Assembly (NCBI GenBank): GCA_945897545.1
Contig: CAMDGJ010000069.1
Coordinates: 1-12,294 of the forward strand
Length of the DNA stretch: 12,294 bases
Direction: 5' to 3'
Origin: Flavobacterium psychrophilum
GTDB lineage: Bacteria; Bacteroidota; Bacteroidia; Flavobacteriales; Flavobacteriaceae
In this document: positions 7,523 to 12,294 of the stretch, one piece after another
Position numbering within the stretch: position 1 is the stretch's first letter
Layout of the letters: each line of letters opens with the position of its first letter
Notes under the pieces: model-generated
Told to the model about the DNA's origin: nothing
Database searches by the model: none
Seen by the model: only the letters and a program-made list of their open reading frames with translations
Made by a program: the position numbers and the translations under genes

Positions 7523-9292
7523 CTATTTTTGTATAATAAGCTTCATCGTTTTAGAAAATTCTTTTGAGGTCACTTTTACAAAGTATATCCCATTATTCAA
7601 ATCCGAAACATCGTATCGATTAGTGCCATCTTGGTTTTGAAAAACAGTACTCATTTTTACTTTTTGACCATTTAAATTAAAAATAGAAACTGAAAATAAA
7701 TTGCCAATTGCTGCAGAAGTTGCTATCGTAATTTCATATTTTGCGATACTTGGAAAAATAGCTATAGCGTTTTGGGTATCAAATTTTTCATTTGTACTGA
7801 CTGAAAGGGAGGGTCCGCCCAAATAAGAAGGGCCAACTTCTGAAACTGTCAATGGATGATTCGTTGTTGTGCCTGTAGTAAATTCATCACTTCCCACATC
7901 TTTTAATGTAATTGTTGTTGGTCTTGATTTACCACTACCATCAAATAATAAGCTAGGGTCATCATTAATTGCAGCAATATCTAAAATTGAAGGATAGCTA
8001 GAACTGGCCGCATCTATTGCGGGACTTGATGCAGACAAGCCTTTATAACCATCCGCATTTGTAACCAAAAGAGGATCTATATCATTCATTCCTGAGGGAA
8101 CAGTTATTCCTAAAGTCCCATTATAAATATTGCCAGCAAATGAATTACCTGTTACTGTCTCAGAAAAAATATTGGATGTTGTATTTTTAAAAATATTATT
8201 AGCCCAAGTATTATTGGTAAAAGTAGTAACCTGAATATTACCATTATTAAGAGTGATGAGTTTACCTAGCTCAATTGGAGTTCCTCCAACAAATGTATTG
8301 TGAACAAAATTTAGATTATTAAGGTGATCTTTGGTCGAAGTTTCGTCATATACATATTTAACAGGTGCACTTATATTGCCATCTCCACAATTTTCAAAAT
8401 AGTTATTGTAACAGAAAATATTATTGGCTTCTTTAACTCTAATTCCTCCGGCATTTATAAAAAAGTTACCATAGGCAACATTGTTATTTCCGTTTCTGAA
8501 ACAAAAATTAGTCAGTTGATTGTTGCGCATCGTATTAAATCGAAGGACATTTTCCATGCTTTTAACTGATATACTTTCGCTGTCGCCAAGACCTGTATCT
8601 TCCAAATAACAATGTTCTACAATCGTTCTTGACACTACAGTAGCATAAGAGCTGTTCCCTATTCGAATACATTCATTACCATAATCTCCCCCCATACCGG
8701 GTAGTTTTTGAAAAGAACAATATTGTATTTTATTATTCCCAATCCCATTAGGAATGATTTGAATCAAGGCGCCTGTACCCGCTTTTGCAATCATAATTGC
8801 GGGTTTATTTTGAAAATTACTGTAAGATACCGTGTTGTTAGAGCCCGTAATATAAATCATATTCTTAGCCGAGTACCCATTAAAATTTAATTGCGTCAGA
8901 GTATTAGAGTTACCACTAACATCAATTGGCCTGTCAACTAAAGTTGTATTAGAGATAAATTGAAACCCACTGAAAGTTATATTGCTTCCAGATATAGTAA
9001 TTGCATTGGTTCCATTCAAAGAAACGCCACCTGGAGTCGCCGATTTAATTGTTATATTGCTTTTACTAATAGTCAAAGAAGTATTCGAATAAGGTCCGTC
9101 CGCTAGAATGATAATATCGCCTGCAACTGAATTCGTAATGGCTGTTTTCAAATCAGCTATTGTGCTAACATTTTGTGTTGTGGGAAGTCTAACACATAGC
9201 GTAACAGAAGTAAACACGTTCAGGACTATGATACAAAAAAACACGAATAGAATTGGCTTGGTAATTAATTTTGTTACTGTATTATTTTTCAT
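7523..9292 (-). CDS. PL6-family alginate lyase-like enzyme with T9SS sorting tail
   Basis: This 589-residue protein starts with a hydrophobic signal segment (about 11-33) and continues as a beta-helix from about 40 to 490. The PL6 catalytic pair is Lys244 in SISVKSMEN and Arg266 in FCFRNGNNN. Asp237 and Glu239 in GDSES sit just before the Lys, where PL6 enzymes bind calcium. Beta-elimination of alginate is the best guess; chondroitinase B-type activity on dermatan is the other known PL6 activity. Residues about 508-589 (from AIAIFPS to KTMKLIIQK) are a type A T9SS C-terminal sorting domain, so the enzyme should be exported to or anchored on the surface. It is a paralogue of the 12175-10454 gene: the catalytic halves clearly differ, but the C-terminal third is nearly identical in DNA (see repeats). 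It begins 53 bp after the PL7 gene and is the last gene before the 207-bp gap. Confidence 0.92.
   Translation of the reverse strand: MKNNTVTKLITKPILFVFFCIIVLNVFTSVTLCVRLPTTQNVSTIADLKTAITNSVAGDIIILADGPYSNTSLTISKSNITIKSATPGGVSLNGTNAITISGSNITFSGFQFISNTTLVDRPIDVSGNSNTLTQLNFNGYSAKNMIYITGSNNTVSYSNFQNKPAIMIAKAGTGALIQIIPNGIGNNKIQYCSFQKLPGMGGDYGNECIRIGNSSYATVVSRTIVEHCYLEDTGLGDSESISVKSMENVLRFNTMRNNQLTNFCFRNGNNNVAYGNFFINAGGIRVKEANNIFCYNNYFENCGDGNISAPVKYVYDETSTKDHLNNLNFVHNTFVGGTPIELGKLITLNNGNIQVTTFTNNTWANNIFKNTTSNIFSETVTGNSFAGNIYNGTLGITVPSGMNDIDPLLVTNADGYKGLSASSPAIDAASSSYPSILDIAAINDDPSLLFDGSGKSRPTTITLKDVGSDEFTTGTTTNHPLTVSEVGPSYLGGPSLSVSTNEKFDTQNAIAIFPSIAKYEITIATSAAIGNLFSVSIFNLNGQKVKMSTVFQNQDGTNRYDVSDLNNGIYFVKVTSKEFSKTMKLIIQK
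7599..7737. repeat. Direct repeat copy 1 of T9SS-tail coding segment
   Basis: These 139 bp encode most of the sorting tail of the 9292-7523 PL6. They align without gaps to 10530-10668 with about 9 mismatches counted by eye. Confidence 0.85.
7821..8116. repeat. Direct repeat copy 1 of PL6 C-terminal coding segment
   Basis: These 296 bp align without gaps to 10749-11044 with about 23 mismatches by eye. The inner part, 7974-8104, differs from 10902-11032 at one base only (8033 against 10961). It encodes the end of the PL6 domain. Confidence 0.88.
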
Positions 9293-9345
9293 TTAATAAT
9301 TTATTATTACTTAAAGATATTGGAATTAAAACGGAATTCTGCAAA

Positions 9346-10437
9346 TTATTTTTTAATCACTTTAATGACTTCTCTCTTTCCGTCCGACAAGACTTCAACA
9401 TAATAGTTGGCTTTGGGAATCTGATTCATATCGATTTGAGGGTTTATCCTGTTTGGAAAAGACTTCAAAACCGATTGTCCTACTCCATTATAAACTTGAA
9501 TTTCGGTTACTAAATTAGTATAATTAATATTTAAAATAGATTCCACTGGATTTGGGTAAATTCTTAAATCTGACAAATCAAAATTCTTTGTAGCTAAAGT
9601 TTTATCTAAACTAAGTTTATAGAATTGAGTTTGCCCGTATATTACAGTAGGATCTGGAACAGTTTGATTATTATATTGAAAATAATTTCCTGCTTTAAAA
9701 TAATAAGCATCTGTGGTTCCGAAAAAAGTACTTGTATAAGTTTGAGATGCTGAAGTTCCATTAACGGTTACTGTTATTTTACCACTTTTCATTGTAATTG
9801 TATAAGCAATAAGATCCCCTAATGATAGACCAGTGGCTAACTTTACCCCATATTCTGCTTTATTTGCATCATTGTCTTCAAAACGGGCTTCAACAAAACA
9901 TTTAGCAGATTCATCTCCAGACCACCGTAATTTAATCATTTCAGAATTAGCTTCGCTTCCATGAATTTGCCCAATTATTATTTGAGGTTTGGCATTGGCA
10001 ACCTGCGTTACTTTGCACTCCGCATAAAGATAATGCTCTGTTGCATCTGCTAAAGTCCAATTAGCGCCACCACCCATTTGACGTAATTCGCAACGAGGAT
10101 AAGTTGATCCGCCAGTAGTGCCCCCGTTACTAGGCACTCTAAACACCATAGAACCATCGGAAGTATTTGTATAAAAAAAAGAATTGGAAAATCCTCCAAC
10201 AAGACTTGTGGCACTTATTTCTGTAAAAGTGTTAGACGAACTTATCGTTTGTAGTTTCCAATCATTTAAATCAAAATTTAAACCTGGCGATTTTAGAGGA
10301 TCTAGTTGTACTCTATTGCTATTATTGTCAAAAGAAAAATTGTCTGTTTTTAGAAATGTATTTTGCTGGGCATTCGCCCCATTATATAAAAATGAAGTTA
10401 ACATAAAACAAAACAACACAGCAAATGGCTTTTTCAT
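9346..10437 (-). CDS. PL7-family alginate lyase with T9SS sorting tail
   Basis: This 363-residue protein has a signal peptide (cleavage after ANA at 23), a PL7 jelly-roll domain (about 50-275) and a T9SS sorting tail (about 285-363, from DLRIYPNP to VIKVIKK). All three PL7 signature blocks are present: R115-C-E-L-R119, Q157-I-H159 and YYFKAGNY (245-252). These supply the catalytic Arg119, Gln157, His159 and Tyr252. The Q-I-H form is usually associated with activity on guluronate-containing blocks, whereas Q-V-H enzymes tend to prefer polymannuronate. A Cys at the second position of the R-x-E-L-R block, usually Ser, Thr or Asn, is a small oddity. The enzyme cleaves alginate by beta-elimination, presumably outside the cell. 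It starts only 16 bp after the upstream PL6 gene and is followed by another, so a single transcript is likely. This gene is the strongest evidence that the locus targets alginate. Confidence 0.95.
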   Translation of the reverse strand: MKKPFAVLFCFMLTSFLYNGANAQQNTFLKTDNFSFDNNSNRVQLDPLKSPGLNFDLNDWKLQTISSSNTFTEISATSLVGGFSNSFFYTNTSDGSMVFRVPSNGGTTGGSTYPRCELRQMGGGANWTLADATEHYLYAECKVTQVANAKPQIIIGQIHGSEANSEMIKLRWSGDESAKCFVEARFEDNDANKAEYGVKLATGLSLGDLIAYTITMKSGKITVTVNGTSASQTYTSTFFGTTDAYYFKAGNYFQYNNQTVPDPTVIYGQTQFYKLSLDKTLATKNFDLSDLRIYPNPVESILNINYTNLVTEIQVYNGVGQSVLKSFPNRINPQIDMNQIPKANYYVEVLSDGKREVIKVIKK

Positions 10438-10453
10438 TATTTAAACTTACAAT

Positions 10454-12175
10454 TTATTTAGTTACAATAAATTTAATGGTTTTAGAAATCATATCGTTTC
10501 TGACTTCAGCAAGATAAACCCCCGCCTTTAAATCCGAAACATCGTATCGATTAGTGCCTTCTTGGTTTTGGTAGTCAGTACTCATTTTTACTTTTTGACC
10601 ATTTAAATTAAAAATAGAAACTGAAAATAAATCACCAATTGCTGCAGAAGTTTCTATGGTAATTTCATTTTTTGCGGGACTTGGAAAAATCACTATGCGG
10701 TTATGAGAATCGATCATTTCGTTTGAATCGACTGCAAGTAGGCCTACTAAATAAGAAGGGCCAACTTCTGAAACTGCCAAAGGATGATTGGTAATTGCTG
10801 CCGTGGTAAATTCATCACTTCCCACGTCTTTTAAAGTAATGGTTGTTGGTCTTGATTTTCCTCCTCCATCAAATAATAAGCTAGGATCATCATTAATAAC
10901 TGCAATATCTAAAATTGAAGGATAGCTAGAACTGGCCGCATCTATTGCGGGACTTGATGCGGACAAGCCTTTATAACCATCCGCATTTGTAACCAAAAGA
11001 GGATCTATATCATTCATTCCTGAGGGAACAGTCATTCCTAAAGTTCCTTGATAAATATTTCCCGCCCAAGTTGTTCCTAGATTTGGATTAGAAAAAATAG
11101 CTCCAGAACTTTTTTGAAAAATATTGTTGGCCCAAGTATTATTGGTTGCTCCATTTCCACCCATATCAATAGTACCACAATTGTAAAAAGTATTATGAAT
11201 AAAATTGATGTTGTTTAAAACTACGGGATAAGTTGTGGTATCATAAATATAGGTTACTGCATCCGCAGAACTTCCGACACCTGAATTTTCAAAATAATTA
11301 TTGTAACAAAATATGTTATTGGCTTCTTTAACCCTTATTCCACCGGCATTAATAAAAAAATTGCTGTAAGCCACATTATTATCTCCATTTCTAAATACTA
11401 ACATTGCATTTTGCTGATTGGTAAAAGTGCAAAACCGAATTGTATTTTCCTGACATTTAATCGAAACACTTTCACTATCACCAAGACCTGTATTATTAAA
11501 ATAGCAATATTCAACAATAGCTCTAGATTTGTTTGCATTTTCGGTACTTAACCCAATTCGGATAGGCTCATTTCCAAAATCGGCACCTATTCCGTAATAA
11601 TCTTTAAACGAACAATAGCGTATTTTGTGATAGCCAATAACAGTAGGTGATGTCGAAATTTGAATCGTACATCCAGAAGCGGCTGCTGCAGGTTTTTTTT
11701 CCATATTGCAATAGGAAATTTGGTTGTATTGGGTTCCCGCTTTGACTTCGATGTATTTTTTGGCAAAATAGCCACTAAAGTTTAACTGTGTCAAAAGATT
11801 GTTTTTCCCATAGACTTCAATTACAATATTACTGCCTATGTCTCCAGAGGTAAATTGAAAACCACTAAAGGTGATATAATTCCCATTAATATTGATGTCG
11901 TTGGTTCCATTCAAAAAAACCTGACCAGGAGTAGCTGCCTTTACCGTGATATTACTCTTGCCAATATTCAAAGTATTGTTAAGATACGTTCCGTCGGCAA
12001 GTATTATAACATCCCCAGCACTTGAATTATTTATGGCTGTTTGCAAAGCTGGAACTGAACTAACATTGATAGTTGCAGCTTTTAAAGCCCCTGAAACAAA
12101 TAAAATTAAGGAAAGGTAAAGACAAACCATTATTTTATTAATTATAAAATTAGTTTGTGTTTTTGATGTTTTCAT
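10454..12175 (-). CDS. PL6-family alginate lyase-like enzyme with T9SS sorting tail
   Basis: This 573-residue protein has a signal peptide (cleavage near LKA at 31-33), a PL6 beta-helix (about 36-470) and a T9SS tail (about 493-573, from IVIFPSPAK to KTIKFIVTK). The catalytic Lys240 in SVSIKCQEN and Arg262 in LVFRNGDNN are intact, with Asp233 and Glu235 in GDSES at the calcium site. The first Met is chosen because it gives a charged N-region before the hydrophobic core at 14-29; Met16 is a less likely start. The domain ends with the same D-V-G-x-E-F and HPL-x-V-S-E-V-G-P motifs as its paralogue at 9292-7523. Substrate is likely alginate, perhaps with a different block preference from the paralogue, since residues around the catalytic Arg differ (NAMLVFR against LTNFCFR). 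It begins 24 bp after the stop of the partial gene at the right edge. Confidence 0.92.
   Translation of the reverse strand: MKTSKTQTNFIINKIMVCLYLSLILFVSGALKAATINVSSVPALQTAINNSSAGDVIILADGTYLNNTLNIGKSNITVKAATPGQVFLNGTNDININGNYITFSGFQFTSGDIGSNIVIEVYGKNNLLTQLNFSGYFAKKYIEVKAGTQYNQISYCNMEKKPAAAASGCTIQISTSPTVIGYHKIRYCSFKDYYGIGADFGNEPIRIGLSTENANKSRAIVEYCYFNNTGLGDSESVSIKCQENTIRFCTFTNQQNAMLVFRNGDNNVAYSNFFINAGGIRVKEANNIFCYNNYFENSGVGSSADAVTYIYDTTTYPVVLNNINFIHNTFYNCGTIDMGGNGATNNTWANNIFQKSSGAIFSNPNLGTTWAGNIYQGTLGMTVPSGMNDIDPLLVTNADGYKGLSASSPAIDAASSSYPSILDIAVINDDPSLLFDGGGKSRPTTITLKDVGSDEFTTAAITNHPLAVSEVGPSYLVGLLAVDSNEMIDSHNRIVIFPSPAKNEITIETSAAIGDLFSVSIFNLNGQKVKMSTDYQNQEGTNRYDVSDLKAGVYLAEVRNDMISKTIKFIVTK
10530..10668. 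repeat. Direct repeat copy 2 of T9SS-tail coding segment
   Basis: This segment encodes most of the sorting tail of the 12175-10454 PL6. It is the partner of 7599-7737, in the same orientation and of equal length. Confidence 0.85.
10749..11044. repeat. Direct repeat copy 2 of PL6 C-terminal coding segment
   Basis: This is the partner of 7821-8116, with a constant offset of 2928 bp. The near-perfect core is 10902-11032. It lies inside the 12175-10454 PL6 gene. Confidence 0.88.
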
Positions 12176-12199
12176 GTTTGACTTTATCTTTATGAATGT

Positions 12200-12294
12200 T
12201 TATTTCCGTACGATTAACTTAAGGGCTTTTATAATCTCTGTCGTTGTAAAATGCACAAAATAAATTCCTTCTTTTAAATCTGAAATAGAATATT
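12200..12294 (-). CDS. 3' end of a T9SS-sorted secreted protein (5' part outside window)
   Basis: One minus-strand frame is open from the window edge to TAA at 12202-12200 and encodes 30 residues beginning YSISDLKEGIYFVHF and ending KALKLIVRK. The pattern D-L-x-x-G-I-Y-F-V followed by a hydrophobic K-rich end is the last part of a type A T9SS C-terminal sorting domain. The tails of the two PL6 proteins here are similar (DVSDLNNGIYFVKV and DVSDLKAGVYLAEV). The catalytic part is not in the window, so the function is unknown; another polysaccharide lyase would fit the context. The stop is 24 bp before the next ATG, which suggests the same operon. Confidence 0.8.
   Translation of the reverse strand, partial: YSISDLKEGIYFVHFTTTEIIKALKLIVRK

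Noticed and set aside
7599..11044. Direct repeats as parts of an insertion sequence or transposon
   Set aside because: Both copies lie in frame within coding sequence of homologous genes, with no terminal inverted repeats, target duplications or transposase gene.
7523..12175. Interpretation of the PL6 genes as dermatan-sulfate lyases matching the iduronate-2-sulfatase-like gene
   Set aside because: It is possible because chondroitinase B is a PL6 enzyme, but the PL7 gene in the same operon is alginate-specific and the PL6 sequences look closer to alginate lyases. I kept it only as a minor alternative.

Overview
The window is AT-rich DNA in which every supported gene lies on the minus strand. 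It looks like part of a carbohydrate-degradation locus (polysaccharide utilisation locus, PUL) from a member of the Bacteroidota, most likely a Flavobacterium-like member of the Flavobacteriia. The reasons are the low GC, the gaps of 16-61 bp between most genes, the absence of clear Shine-Dalgarno sites, a TAnnTTTG-type promoter box, and type IX secretion system (T9SS) C-terminal sorting tails on several enzymes. The species cannot be fixed from the sequence alone.

Transcription runs from high to low coordinates. Block 1 (12294-7523) holds the 3' end of an unknown T9SS-sorted protein, a PL6-type lyase (12175-10454), a PL7 alginate lyase (10437-9346) and a second PL6-type lyase (9292-7523). 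All of these end in a T9SS tail, so they should be surface-anchored or released. The two PL6 genes are paralogues. Their catalytic halves have diverged, but their C-terminal thirds are close to identical in DNA, which suggests recent gene conversion.

A 207-bp gap (7522-7316) carries a candidate promoter and a 16-bp perfect palindrome. It is the largest gap in the window. Block 2 (7315-1) then holds an iduronate-2-sulfatase-like S1 sulfatase with an intact C-G-P-T-R maturation site, a sialate O-acetylesterase-like SGNH esterase, an exported formylglycine-generating enzyme with both active-site cysteines, a DUF6250-like/bicupin fusion protein, and a third PL6-type lyase that overlaps the fusion gene by ATGA and runs off the left edge. 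The first four have signal peptides but no T9SS tail, so they probably act in the periplasm.

Inferred working model: secreted PL6 and PL7 lyases cut an alginate-like uronate polymer outside the cell. In the periplasm the esterase removes acetyl groups, the sulfatase (activated by the adjacent formylglycine-generating enzyme) removes sulfate, and the third PL6 shortens the oligosaccharides. Alginate is not normally sulfated, so the sulfatase/activator pair is the puzzle of the locus. It suggests either a decorated or mixed uronate substrate, or two adjoining loci. No SusC/SusD pair, transporter, regulator or monosaccharide-catabolism gene lies in the window. No RNA gene, CRISPR array or insertion sequence was seen. 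No gene-free stretch exceeds 300 bp.
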